A stretch of 64,000 bases of DNA. Origin: Streptomyces sp. CNH099 (lineage in GTDB: Bacteria; Actinomycetota; Actinomycetes; Streptomycetales; Streptomycetaceae). The number at the start of each line of letters is the position of its first letter. The first letter of the stretch is position 1. The DNA is taken from positions 310,001 through 374,000 of the forward strand of contig AZWL01000005.1 in assembly GCA_000514715.1 (NCBI GenBank). The letters run 5' to 3'. Below the pieces are notes generated by a model. That model was not told where the DNA came from and did not search any database. It saw only the letters and a program-made list of their open reading frames with translations. The translations under genes were made by a program, and so were the position numbers. Below, in pieces: positions 9,396-17,569 of the stretch.

Positions 9396-11168
9396 GTGGC
9401 GGAACGGAGCACGGCAGCCGTCGACGGCTCGGCGGCCGACCGCAGCGATGCGGCCGACACGACGAACACCGCGGACACCGCGGACACTGAGGAACCGACC
9501 GGCGCCGCGAACGCGCCGGCCGCCGACCCTCCGGCCGCGGAGCCCGCCGCCGCCGACCCCCCGGCCGCCGTGCCCGCCGCGGAGCCCGCCGCGCCCGAGA
9601 AGCCGCCCCGCGGCGGCGTTCCCGCCGTCGACGTGCACAGCGGCCACAAGCTCGCCGGGCGCTACCGCCTGGAGGAGTGCGTCACCCGGCTCGACGGCTT
9701 CAGCAGCTGGCGCGCGGTCGACGAGAAACTGCGCCGCCCGGTCGGCGTGCACATCCTGGCCGCCGGGCACGCCCACGCCCGCTCCGTTCTCGACGCCGCC
9801 CGCGCCGCGGCCCTCATCGGCGACCCGCGCTTCGTCCAGGTCCTCGACGCCGTCGAGGAGGACGACGTCGTCTACGTCGTCCACGAATGGCTCCCCGACG
9901 CCACCGAGTTGTCCACGCTGCTCGTCGGCGGCACGCCGATGGAGCCGCACGAGGCGTACGAACTCGTCACGCAGGTCTCCCAGGCGCTGGCCGCCGCCCA
10001 CCGCAAGGACCTCGCCCACCTCAGGCTGACGCCGTCCGCCGTGCTGCGCACCGGCAGCGGGCAGTGGCGCATCCGCGGGCTGTCCGTGCACGCGGCGCTG
10101 CACGGCACCGAGGCGGACGACCCGCAGCGCACCGACACCGAGGCCGTCGGCGCCCTGCTGTACGCCGCGCTGACGGGGCGCTGGCCGTACGAGGGCGACG
10201 CCTACGGGCTCGCGGGCCTGCCCGAGAGCGTCGGCCTCATCGCCCCGGACCAGGTGCGCGCGGGGGTGCACCGCGGGCTTTCGGAGCTGGCCATGCGCGC
10301 GCTCGCGGCCGGCTCCCCCGGCGCCGCGGCACACGCGCGGCCGTGTACGACACCCGCCGAGCTGAGCACCGCCGCCGCCGAGCTGCCCCGCATCCGCCCC
10401 CCGGAGCCGCAGTACCCGCAGCCCGCGCCGTACCAGCAGACGACGTACCAGCAGGGGTACGCGCAGCGCGGCGGCCTGCCCGGCGGGCCCGCTGCCCGCG
10501 CCACCGCCGCCGCACGGCCGCCCGCTCCGCCCACGCTGCCGGGGCGTACCGGGAAGGCCGTGAAGTGGTGCGTGTCCGTGCTGCTGATCGTCGCGCTGGC
10601 CCTCGCCAGCTGGCAGCTCGCGGACGCTCTCATCAACCACGACGGCCGCAACGGGGACTCCGGCAACTCCGCGGCACAGCCCGGCGGGGCCGGCGGCTCG
10701 GGCGGCGGTCGCGCAGCCGGCGGCAAGCCGGTGGAGATCGAGAGCGCCCGGGACTTCGACCCGTTCGGCACCGGCAGCGAGAGTCCGAGCAGCGTCTCCG
10801 CGGCCTACGACGGCGACCCCCGAAGCTACTGGCAGACCAAGTGGTACACCAGCGCGGTCTTCGGGAACCTCAAGGAGGGCGTCGGGCTGGTCCTGGACCT
10901 CGGCGAGGCCACGCGCGTCGGCAGCGTCAAGGTGTCCCTCATCGGCGACACCGACGTGACCGCCATGGCCACCCCGCGGGACACGGCGTCGATGCCGACG
11001 GACCTCACCGGTTTCGAGGAGTTCGACGCCGCGGCGGGCACCAATCTGACGCTCAAGCCCACCAAGCCGGTCGTCACCCAGTACGTTCTGCTGTGGCTCA
11101 CGGAAATTCCGCCGTCGGCCGAAGGGAACTTCCGTGGCAAGATCTCCGACATCGAGATTCGGAGCTGA
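9396..11168 (+). CDS. Membrane pseudokinase with discoidin-like external domain (MurJ partner)
   Basis: About 590 residues. An Ala/Pro/Asp-rich leader precedes a protein-kinase-like domain at about 86-310 (LAGRYRLEECVTRL to TGRWPYEGD). The catalytic HRD is replaced by AHLRLTPSAVL and the DFG by a RIRGL stretch, so it should not be an active kinase. A Pro/Gln/Tyr linker, one TM helix at about 388-410 and an extracytoplasmic C-terminus follow. The last part resembles an F5/8 type C (discoidin-like) sugar-binding fold (VSAAYDGDPRSYWQTKWY, VGLVLDLGE). It corresponds to the C-terminal half of mycobacterial MviN, which PknB phosphorylates and FhaA binds. Both fhaA and pknB are in this window. The GTG at 9396 follows AGG-rich sequence; an upstream GTG at 9336 is also in frame. 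Confidence 0.88.
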   Translation: MAERSTAAVDGSAADRSDAADTTNTADTADTEEPTGAANAPAADPPAAEPAAADPPAAVPAAEPAAPEKPPRGGVPAVDVHSGHKLAGRYRLEECVTRLDGFSSWRAVDEKLRRPVGVHILAAGHAHARSVLDAARAAALIGDPRFVQVLDAVEEDDVVYVVHEWLPDATELSTLLVGGTPMEPHEAYELVTQVSQALAAAHRKDLAHLRLTPSAVLRTGSGQWRIRGLSVHAALHGTEADDPQRTDTEAVGALLYAALTGRWPYEGDAYGLAGLPESVGLIAPDQVRAGVHRGLSELAMRALAAGSPGAAAHARPCTTPAELSTAAAELPRIRPPEPQYPQPAPYQQTTYQQGYAQRGGLPGGPAARATAAARPPAPPTLPGRTGKAVKWCVSVLLIVALALASWQLADALINHDGRNGDSGNSAAQPGGAGGSGGGRAAGGKPVEIESARDFDPFGTGSESPSSVSAAYDGDPRSYWQTKWYTSAVFGNLKEGVGLVLDLGEATRVGSVKVSLIGDTDVTAMATPRDTASMPTDLTGFEEFDAAAGTNLTLKPTKPVVTQYVLLWLTEIPPSAEGNFRGKISDIEIRS

Positions 11169-11201
11169 GCACGCAGCACTCGACCAGGGGAGGGGTCGGC
11201 G

Positions 11202-11888
11202 TTGGAGGACGCCAGCGGCGGCGACGTCGATGACCGCACGCTCCTCGCCCGCCATGTCTCCGGTGAGGACCCGCACGCCTTCGCCGAGATCGTCAGACGC
11301 CACCGGGACCGGCTGTGGGCCGTGGCGATCCGCACCCTCGGCGACCGCGAGGAGGCCGCGGACGCCGTGCAGGACGCACTGCTGTCGGCGTTCCGCGCGG
11401 CGCACACCTTCCGCGGCCAGTCCGCGGTCACGACCTGGCTGCACCGCATCACCGTGAACGCCTGCCTGGACCGGGCCCGCAAGGCCGCCAGCCGCCGCGC
11501 GGCACCGGTCGCGGACACCGGGCACTTCGAACAGCTGCTGGAGCCGGAGGAGTCCGCCGAGGCGCCCGCGGAGCGGCAGGACACCGGCCGCGAGCTACGG
11601 GAGGCGCTGGCGACCCTGCCCGCGGACCAGCGGGCCGCCCTGGTGCTCGTGGACATGGAGGGCTACCCCGTGGCGGAGGCGGCCGACATCCTCGGCGTTC
11701 CCGCGGGTACCGTGAAGAGCCGCTGCGCTCGCGGCCGCGCCCGTCTCCTGCCTCTCGTACGTCATCTGCGGCTGTCCGCCGCCGGCTCCGGGGCAGGGGC
11801 ACGGAACCCGGCGCAGGCGTCGTCCGTCCCACCGACGACGGAGCAGAACGACGGACGTGCGGCGAAGGGCGGAGGTGAGAAGGCATGA
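11202..11888 (+). CDS. sigM: ECF RNA polymerase sigma factor SigM
   Basis: About 228 residues with sigma-70 region 2 (FAEIVRRHRDRLWAVAIRTLGDREEAADAVQDALLSAFRAAHTFRG) and region 4 (LPADQRAALVLVDMEGYPVAEAADILGVPAGTVKSRCARGRARL), with no region 3, which defines the ECF group. It directs RNA polymerase to an envelope or oxidative stress regulon; mycobacterial SigM at the same locus is the best-studied counterpart. The TTG start at 11202 is preceded by a GGGGAGGGG Shine-Dalgarno. The stop overlaps the anti-sigma start (ATGA at 11885-11888), so the pair is translationally coupled. Confidence 0.93.
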   Translation: MEDASGGDVDDRTLLARHVSGEDPHAFAEIVRRHRDRLWAVAIRTLGDREEAADAVQDALLSAFRAAHTFRGQSAVTTWLHRITVNACLDRARKAASRRAAPVADTGHFEQLLEPEESAEAPAERQDTGRELREALATLPADQRAALVLVDMEGYPVAEAADILGVPAGTVKSRCARGRARLLPLVRHLRLSAAGSGAGARNPAQASSVPPTTEQNDGRAAKGGGEKA

Positions 11889-12844
11889 CGCAGACCCCGC
11901 AGCCACCCGGCGCCGGCGACGGGCACCCGGAGGTCGACGAGCTGGCCGACCTCGCCGAGGGTCTGACGTCGCCCGCCCGCAGTCGGCAGCTCCATCGCCA
12001 TCTCGACGAGTGCGCCGCCTGCCGGGAGACCCGGGAGGCCCTCGACGGCGTACGCGGACTCCTCGGCAGCCTTCCGGAGCCCTCCCCGATGCCGGCCGAG
12101 ATCGCGGGACGTATCGACGCCGCGCTGGCCGCCGAGGCGCGCTACGCCGTCGATGTTTCACGTGAAACGGCGTCGGCGGACTCCCCCGTGCCCGCGCCGC
12201 GCGAGTCTGTTTCACGTGAAACACGACCGGCGCGCGCGCACCGCCGCCCCGCCGCGCACCGCCGCGCGGACGCAACCGGCCCCGGCCGGCGGACGCGGCG
12301 CTGGCCGCGCGTGCTCCTCGGTGCCGCGGGAGCGATCGCGGTCGTCACGCTGAGCATCGTGCTCCTCGACCTTCCGGACACCGGCGGAGACGATGCCGGC
12401 ACCTCGGAGATGTCCGCCGCGCGGGACGGTGGCAGGGAGAGCGCCCAGAAGTCCGTACCGAGCGAGGGCGGAGGCGGGGGCGGGGACCAGGCTCCGCTGA
12501 GCGCCGACTCTCTGGAGTCCCACGTCCTCGGCATGCTCCCGCAGCCGGAGACCCGCGAGGGCACGGACGCCGACGAGGGTGCGGCAGGCGTCGAGGAAGG
12601 GCCGTTCGCCGCCGAGGAAGACCCCCCGCAGGTGCCCGAGTGCGTACGGGCCGCGGTCAACCGCTCGGAAGCCCCGCTCGCGGCCGAGAACGACACGTAC
12701 GAGGGAACCCGCGCCTACGTGGTCGTGCTGCCGCACCCCGGCGACCCTCAGCGAGTGGACGCCTACGTGGTGGATTCCTCCTGCACAGCCTCCCCGGACC
12801 GGCCGGGCGAGATTCTGCACCGCGACACCTTCCGACGCCCCTGA
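11885..12844 (+). CDS. rsmA: Zinc-finger anti-sigma factor for SigM, membrane-anchored
   Basis: About 319 residues. The N-terminal ZAS domain has the H-x3-C-x2-C motif (RQLHRHLDECAACRETREAL, about residues 35-50) and binds an ECF sigma factor. A single TM helix lies at about 143-163. The external C-terminal domain has two cysteines that could form a disulfide. Two parS sites lie in the linker before the TM (12155-12168, 12209-12222), each read as VSRET, so the low-conservation linker hosts centromere DNA. It overlaps sigM by four bases. By family it holds SigM at the membrane until a signal releases it. The gene symbol follows the mycobacterial name. Confidence 0.88.
   Translation: MTQTPQPPGAGDGHPEVDELADLAEGLTSPARSRQLHRHLDECAACRETREALDGVRGLLGSLPEPSPMPAEIAGRIDAALAAEARYAVDVSRETASADSPVPAPRESVSRETRPARAHRRPAAHRRADATGPGRRTRRWPRVLLGAAGAIAVVTLSIVLLDLPDTGGDDAGTSEMSAARDGGRESAQKSVPSEGGGGGGDQAPLSADSLESHVLGMLPQPETREGTDADEGAAGVEEGPFAAEEDPPQVPECVRAAVNRSEAPLAAENDTYEGTRAYVVVLPHPGDPQRVDAYVVDSSCTASPDRPGEILHRDTFRRP
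12155..12168. other. parS: parS centromere site 3
   Basis: Perfect GTTTCACGTGAAAC inside the anti-sigma gene, encoding V-S-R-E-T. It is 54 bp from site 4. Confidence 0.96.
12209..12222. other. parS: parS centromere site 4
   Basis: Perfect GTTTCACGTGAAAC, in the same reading frame as site 3 in the anti-sigma linker, again encoding V-S-R-E-T. Confidence 0.96.
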
Positions 12845-12864
12845 GCCGCGCCCGCCACCCATCG

Positions 12865-12890
12865 GGAATGTCCGGCCCGTAGGATCCGTT
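12865..12890 (+). promoter_or_regulatory. SigR-type promoter of trxBA
   Basis: GGAAT at 12865-12869, an 18-base spacer, then GTT at 12888-12890. This matches the GGAAT-N18-GTT consensus of the thiol-stress sigma factor SigR in Streptomyces. It lies 75 bp upstream of trxB. SigR control of trxBA is established in S. coelicolor; here it is inferred from the motif. Confidence 0.9.
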
Positions 12891-12964
12891 GGGTGGGGTG
12901 AGAGGGACAGGACCTCGCGAGTTCCCGCCCCTTCAGGCAGCCGGTCGTAGACAAGGAAGAGTCC

Positions 12965-13942
12965 GTGAGCGACGTCCGCAACGTGATCATCATCGGCTCG
13001 GGGCCGGCGGGGTACACCGCCGCGCTGTACACCGCCCGCGCCGCGCTGCAGCCGCTGATCTTCGAAGGCGCCGTCACCGCCGGTGGCGCGCTCATGAACA
13101 CCACCGACGTGGAGAACTTCCCGGGTTTCCGCGACGGGATCATGGGCCCGGATCTGATGGACAACATGCGGGCCCAGGCGGAGCGCTTCGGCGCCGAGCT
13201 GGTGCCCGACGACGTGGTGTCCGTCGACCTCACGGGCGACATCAAGACCGTCACCGACACCGCGGGCACCGTGCACCGCGCCCGGTCCGTGATCGTCTCC
13301 ACCGGGTCGCAGCACCGCAAGCTGGGGCTGCCGCGGGAGGACGAGCTGTCCGGCCGGGGCATCTCGTGGTGCGCCACGTGCGACGGCTTCTTCTTCCGCG
13401 AGCAGGACATCGTGGTCGTCGGCGGCGGCGACACCGCCATGGAGGAGGCGACGTTCCTCTCCCGCTTCGCCAGGAGCGTCACGGTGGTCCACCGCCGGGA
13501 CAGCCTGCGCGCGAGCAAGGCGATGCAGGAGCGGGCCTTCGCCGACCCGAAGATCTCGTTCGTGTGGGACAGCGAGGTCGCCGCCATCCACGGCGGGGAC
13601 AAGCTCTCCGGGCTGACCCTCAGGAGCACCAAGACCGGCGAGGAGTCCGAGATCGCCGTCACGGGTCTGTTCATCGCCATCGGACACGACCCGCGCACGG
13701 AACTGTTCAAGGGACAGCTGGAACTCGACGGGGAGGGCTACCTCCTCGTGGACGCCCCCTCCACGCGCACCAACCTCACCGGCGTGTTCGCGTCGGGCGA
13801 CGTCGTCGACCACACCTACCGCCAGGCGGTCACCGCGGCCGGGACGGGCTGTGCCGCGGCCCTGGACGCCGAGCGCTACCTCGCCGCGATCACCGACGAG
13901 GAGAAGTCGGCGGAGCCGGAGAAGGTCGCAGACGCCGTCTGA
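12965..13942 (+). CDS. trxB: Thioredoxin reductase
   Basis: FAD-dependent, NADPH-using flavoenzyme of 325 residues that reduces thioredoxin. The N-terminal FAD motif is [19 protein letters not shown]. The redox pair is CATC (Cys136 and Cys139). The NADPH motif is [13 protein letters not shown], and the C-terminal FAD motif is [23 protein letters not shown]. The GTG start at 12965 has AAGGAAGAG upstream. It forms an operon with trxA (42-bp gap) behind the SigR promoter. Confidence 0.97.
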   Translation: MSDVRNVIIIGSGPAGYTAALYTARAALQPLIFEGAVTAGGALMNTTDVENFPGFRDGIMGPDLMDNMRAQAERFGAELVPDDVVSVDLTGDIKTVTDTAGTVHRARSVIVSTGSQHRKLGLPREDELSGRGISWCATCDGFFFREQDIVVVGGGDTAMEEATFLSRFARSVTVVHRRDSLRASKAMQERAFADPKISFVWDSEVAAIHGGDKLSGLTLRSTKTGEESEIAVTGLFIAIGHDPRTELFKGQLELDGEGYLLVDAPSTRTNLTGVFASGDVVDHTYRQAVTAAGTGCAAALDAERYLAAITDEEKSAEPEKVADAV

Positions 13943-13984
13943 GACCGAGCAGCCATCAACGCACAACGACGTAAGGAGTACGCC

Positions 13985-14314
13985 ATGGCCGGTGCCACGG
14001 TGACCGCAACCGACGCGGACTTCGAGGAGAAGGTCCTCAAGAGCGACAAGCCTGTACTGGTCGACTTCTGGGCCGCCTGGTGCGGGCCGTGCCGCCAGAT
14101 CGCCCCGTCGCTGGAGGCCATCGCCGCGGAGAACCCCGAGAAGATCACCGTCGTCAAGCTCAACATCGACGAGAACCCGGCAACGGCCGCGAAGTACGGC
14201 ATCATGTCGATCCCGACGATGAACGTCTACCAGGGCGGCGAGGTCGTGAAGACCATCGTCGGCGCCAAGCCGAAGGCCGCTCTGGAGCGCGACCTGGACG
14301 ACTTCATCGGCTGA
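13985..14314 (+). CDS. trxA: Thioredoxin
   Basis: A 109-residue cytosolic disulfide reductase with the standard active site FWAAWCGPCRQIAP (Cys33, Cys36) and the cis-proline loop MSIPTMNVY. AAGGAG lies 7 bases before the ATG. It is the last gene of the trxBA operon; parS and a strong hairpin follow. Confidence 0.98.
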   Translation: MAGATVTATDADFEEKVLKSDKPVLVDFWAAWCGPCRQIAPSLEAIAAENPEKITVVKLNIDENPATAAKYGIMSIPTMNVYQGGEVVKTIVGAKPKAALERDLDDFIG

Positions 14315-14326
14315 GGAGGCGCCACC

Positions 14327-14340
14327 GTTTCACGTGAAAC
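14327..14340. other. parS: parS centromere site 5 (intergenic)
   Basis: Perfect GTTTCACGTGAAAC, 13 bp after the trxA stop. It is the only one of the seven sites that is clearly outside any coding frame. Confidence 0.96.
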
Positions 14341-14380
14341 ACCGGCGTGAAACTGAAGCGCGCACCGCAGCCGCGGACAT

Positions 14381-14416
14381 ACGAAGGGCCCGCCCCCGAG
14401 GGGACGGGCCCTTCGT
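14381..14416. terminator. Bidirectional terminator between trxA and GNAT gene
   Basis: A 12-bp perfect stem, ACGAAGGGCCCG with CGGGCCCTTCGT, around a 12-base loop. It lies between the convergent trxA and acetyltransferase genes. Confidence 0.85.
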
Positions 14417-14447
14417 CGTACGTGAAACAGGGCGCGCAGGGCGGTCG

Positions 14448-15065
14448 TCAGAGCGGCCGCAGCACGGGGTCCTTCTGGACGGCGCCCAGGAGCTTGTCGA
14501 GCGCCAGCTCCACGTCCTCCTTCCAGGAGATCGCGGAGCGCAGCTCCAGCCGCATCCGGGGATAGCGGGGGTGCGGCCGTACGGTCTTGAAGCCGACCGC
14601 GACCAGATGGTCCGCCGGCAGCACACACGCGGGCTCCTTCCAGGCCGCGTCCCCGAAAGCCTCGACGGCCTTCACTCCCCGGCGCAGAAGATCCTTCGCA
14701 ACGGTCTGGACGATGGTCCGGCCGATGCCCTGCCCCTGGTATCCCGGGTTGAGCCACGCAGTCATCAACTGGACGGCGTCCGCCGACACCGGGCTCGTCG
14801 GAAAGGCGAGTGAGCGTGGCACGTAGGCCGGCGGGGCGTACATCACGAACCCGGCCGGCACGTCGTCGACGTAGACGACCCGGCCGCAGGATCCCCACTC
14901 CAGCAGCACGGAGGAGATCCAGGCTTCCTTCTCCAGCTCCGGACGGCCGGACTTGACGGCCGCCTCACCGCTGACCGGATCCAGCTCCCAGAAGACACAC
15001 GCGCGACAACGCTTGGGGACGTCCGGGAGGTTGTCCAGGGTGAGCGGTACGAGCCTTCGCCCCAT
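14448..15065 (-). CDS. GNAT family N-acetyltransferase
   Basis: About 205 residues with the acetyl-CoA motif A (MTAWLNPGYQGQGIGRTIVQTVAKDLLRRG) and an N-terminal stretch with two cysteines (CRACVFWELDP) typical of this origin-linked family. The substrate is unknown. The ATG at 15065 has GGAGAGGA upstream and begins at the conserved MGRRLVPLTLDNL; a longer frame upstream overlaps the parB terminator. It sits where mycobacteria carry cwlM and a related acetyltransferase between trx and par genes. Confidence 0.88.
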   Translation of the reverse strand: MGRRLVPLTLDNLPDVPKRCRACVFWELDPVSGEAAVKSGRPELEKEAWISSVLLEWGSCGRVVYVDDVPAGFVMYAPPAYVPRSLAFPTSPVSADAVQLMTAWLNPGYQGQGIGRTIVQTVAKDLLRRGVKAVEAFGDAAWKEPACVLPADHLVAVGFKTVRPHPRYPRMRLELRSAISWKEDVELALDKLLGAVQKDPVLRPL

Positions 15066-15127
15066 GGAGCCCGATCCTCTCCCTTCACCGGCATCCCCCG
15101 CGATACCCGTATGCATCGTATCCGGAG

Positions 15128-15164
15128 ACAACAAAACAGGCCGCGGATTGCCTCCGCGGCCTGT
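15128..15164 (-). terminator. Terminator of parAB
   Basis: A 12-bp stem, ACAGGCCGCGGA with TCCGCGGCCTGT, at 15136-15164. On the minus strand it is followed by TTTTGTTG. It lies 29 bp past the parB stop and is a good intrinsic terminator. Confidence 0.85.
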
Positions 15165-15192
15165 CTCGTCGGGTTGGCGAGAGGGGGTCCGG

Positions 15193-16293
15193 TCACTCGT
15201 CCTCGTCGGCGTCCTCGTCGCTCAGCTTCTTCTCCAGCACCCTGCCTTCGCCGGGCGCCATCGAGCCGAGGATGCGCTCCAGATCCTCTATCGAGGCGAA
15301 CTCGACGACGATCTTCCCCTTCTTCTGCCCGAGGTCGACCTTCACCCTGGTCTCGAAGCGGTCGGAGAGCCGGGACGCCAGATCGGTCAGCGCCGGAGAC
15401 ATCCGGTTGCCGGCCCGCGGCGCCTTCGGCCGGCGCCCGCTCTTGGGCTCCGACCCCATCAGGGTCACGATCTCCTCGACGGCCCGCACCGACAGCCCCT
15501 CGGCCACGATGCGGTGCGCCAGCCGGTCCTGCTCGCCCGGGTCCTCCACGGACAGCAGCGCCCGCGCATGGCCCGCGGAGATCACCCCGGCCGCCACCCG
15601 CCGCTGCACCGGCGGTGAGAGCCGCAGCAGCCGCAGCGTGTTGGAGACCTGAGGGCGCGAGCGGCCGATCCGGTCGGCCAGCTGGTCGTGGGTGCACTCG
15701 AAGTCCCGCAACAGCTGGTCGTAGGCCGCCGCCTCTTCCAGCGGGTTCAGCTGAGCCCGATGCAGGTTCTCCAGCAGCGCGTCCAGGAGGAGCTTCTCGT
15801 CGTCCGTGGCTCGGACGATCGCGGGGATCCGCTCCATGCCGGCCTCACGGCAGGCACGCCAGCGGCGCTCACCCATGACCAGCTCATAGCGGTCCGGGCC
15901 CAGCCGGCGGACGACGACCGGCTGGAGGAGCCCGACCTCCTGGATGGAGGTGACCAGCTCGGCGAGGGAGTCCTCGTCGAACACCTCGCGCGGCTGCCGC
16001 GGGTTCGGCGTGATGGCGTCCAGCGGAACCTCGGCGAAGTGCGCACCGGCCACTTCGCCGCTCTCCGCGGGGCCCTCGACGGCCGGCGGCGCCTCGTAGG
16101 CGTTCTCCGGCGGCGGCTGCTCCTCGTAACCCGGCGCCTCGGGCGGCGCCGTCCGCTCCGACACTATGACCGGCACCGCCCCCGGAGACATGGTGGCGCC
16201 GCCGACCAGCGGTCCCGAGTCATCGGCGGGAGTGGGAGCGGCGGGGATCAGCGCCCCCAGCCCGCGGCCCAGTCCTCTGCGTCGTTCCGTCAC
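15193..16293 (-). CDS. parB: Chromosome partitioning protein ParB
   Basis: A CTPase DNA clamp of 366 residues that loads at parS and spreads, organising origins during sporulation. The N-terminal [14 protein letters not shown] motif is the ParA-interaction region. The CTP/parS core has [17 protein letters not shown] and [22 protein letters not shown]. The HTH is [23 protein letters not shown], and a C-terminal dimerisation helix follows. The GTG start overlaps the parA stop (16290-16293). Seven perfect parS targets are in the window. Confidence 0.97.
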   Translation of the reverse strand: MTERRRGLGRGLGALIPAAPTPADDSGPLVGGATMSPGAVPVIVSERTAPPEAPGYEEQPPPENAYEAPPAVEGPAESGEVAGAHFAEVPLDAITPNPRQPREVFDEDSLAELVTSIQEVGLLQPVVVRRLGPDRYELVMGERRWRACREAGMERIPAIVRATDDEKLLLDALLENLHRAQLNPLEEAAAYDQLLRDFECTHDQLADRIGRSRPQVSNTLRLLRLSPPVQRRVAAGVISAGHARALLSVEDPGEQDRLAHRIVAEGLSVRAVEEIVTLMGSEPKSGRRPKAPRAGNRMSPALTDLASRLSDRFETRVKVDLGQKKGKIVVEFASIEDLERILGSMAPGEGRVLEKKLSDEDADEDE

Positions 16294-17495
16294 TGAGCCC
16301 CTCCGTCGTGCTGCTCGTGCTGAGCTTCGCCCGGCCCGCGCACACCGCGCAGGGCCATCTCACGGGCCGCCTCCAGATAGGAGAGCGAGCCGCTCGACCC
16401 CGGATCGTAGGTAAGGACCGTCTGCCCGTAGCTCGGTGCCTCGGAGATGCGTACCGAGCGCGGGATGCTGGTCCGCAGCACCTCGGCGCCGAAGTGACCG
16501 CGGACCTCGTCCGCCACCTGGGAGGCCAGCCGCGTCCTGCCGTCGTACATCGTGAGGAGGATCGTCGACACGTGGAGCCTCGGGTTGAGGTGCCCGCGGA
16601 CCAGGTCGACGTTGTGCAGCAGCTGACCCAGCCCTTCCAGCGCGTAGTACTCGCACTGGATCGGGATCAGCACCTCGTTGCCCGCCACCATGGCGTTGAC
16701 GGTCAACAGGCCGAGCGAGGGCGGGCAGTCGATGAAGATGAAGTCCAACGGCTGCTCGTAGGAGTCGATCGCCCGCTTCAGCCGGCTCTCCCGCGCCACC
16801 AGCGAGACCAACTCGATCTCCGCGCCCGCGAGATCGATGGTGGCCGGTGCGCAGAACAGCCCCTCGACGTCGGGGACCGGCTGCACGACCTCGGCCAGCG
16901 GCTTGGCCTCCACCAGCACGTCGTAGACCGACGGCACCTCCGCATGGTGGTCGACGCCCAGCGCGGTCGAGGCGTTGCCCTGCGGATCGAGGTCGATGAC
17001 CAGCACCCGGGCACCGTGCAGGGCAAGCGATGCGGCCAGGTTGACCGTGGTGGTGGTCTTGCCGACCCCACCCTTCTGGTTGGCGACGACCATCACGCGG
17101 GTCTGCTCAGGGCGCGGCAGACCCTGACCGGCCCGCCCGAGCGCCTCTACGGCGAGCTGAGCGGCACGCCCGATCGGAGTGTCGTCCATGGGAGGCGGTG
17201 TTTCACGTGAAACATCCGCCGATTCGGAGCGGGGACCGGGGACCGGATCGGCCATCGGTCCCGCGACATTGGCGTCGGACCGCAAGGATTCACTCTCCTC
17301 GACTTCAGACTCGCACTGCACAGAGCCTGCCATGCTTTCGGGGTCGCGAACCAGCGAGGCCCGTTCTCCTGTGGATGATTCCTTATCCACAGCCGACTCA
17401 CGGGCCTCAGCGGCACCGCGTCCTCGGCTGAGGATCCCGGGGAGCAACGAACGATGTTTCACGTGAAACACGATGCACAGCCCCGGGGGCACCAC
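16290..17495 (-). CDS. parA: Chromosome partitioning ATPase ParA
   Basis: A deviant-Walker ATPase that polymerises or forms gradients to move ParB-origin complexes. The P-loop [15 protein letters not shown], switch [11 protein letters not shown] and [17 protein letters not shown] are all present. The core is about 260 residues. The start is uncertain. The GTG at 17495 (401 aa) has GGAG about 10 bases upstream, but ATG codons at 17333 and 17189 are in frame. The extra N-terminal 100 residues are acidic and not conserved. That stretch holds two parS sites (17200, 17456) and two DnaA boxes (17370, 17383), so it may be leader DNA rather than protein. It is coupled to parB by a four-base overlap. 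Confidence 0.95.
   Translation of the reverse strand: MVPPGLCIVFHVKHRSLLPGILSRGRGAAEARESAVDKESSTGERASLVRDPESMAGSVQCESEVEESESLRSDANVAGPMADPVPGPRSESADVSRETPPPMDDTPIGRAAQLAVEALGRAGQGLPRPEQTRVMVVANQKGGVGKTTTTVNLAASLALHGARVLVIDLDPQGNASTALGVDHHAEVPSVYDVLVEAKPLAEVVQPVPDVEGLFCAPATIDLAGAEIELVSLVARESRLKRAIDSYEQPLDFIFIDCPPSLGLLTVNAMVAGNEVLIPIQCEYYALEGLGQLLHNVDLVRGHLNPRLHVSTILLTMYDGRTRLASQVADEVRGHFGAEVLRTSIPRSVRISEAPSYGQTVLTYDPGSSGSLSYLEAAREMALRGVRGPGEAQHEQHDGGAQ
17200..17213. other. parS: parS centromere site 6
   Basis: Perfect GTTTCACGTGAAAC in the 5' part of parA. It is read as VSRET if the long start is used, or lies just upstream of the ATG at 17189 if the short one is. Confidence 0.96.
17370..17391. 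promoter_or_regulatory. Pair of DnaA boxes in parA 5' region
   Basis: TGTGGATGA at 17370-17378 (reverse of TCATCCACA) and TTATCCACA at 17383-17391, four bases apart and in opposite orientation. They are flanked by parS sites 6 and 7. The motif match is clear, but binding is inferred. Confidence 0.55.
17456..17469. other. parS: parS centromere site 7
   Basis: Perfect GTTTCACGTGAAAC near the parA start, read as FHVKH in the longest parA frame. It is nearest to oriC, about 6 kb away. Confidence 0.96.
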
Positions 17496-17569
17496 CGCAG
17501 CGACACTCCGGTGTATGTACGGTAGGCGGCTTTAATGGACCGATCGGCCCTCTTTCGGATACGAGCAGA

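Noticed and set aside
14405..14429. Possible eighth parS near the trxA terminator (ACGTGAAAC)
   Set aside because: Only the right half matches; the left half is GTCGT instead of GTTTC, so it is not a palindrome.
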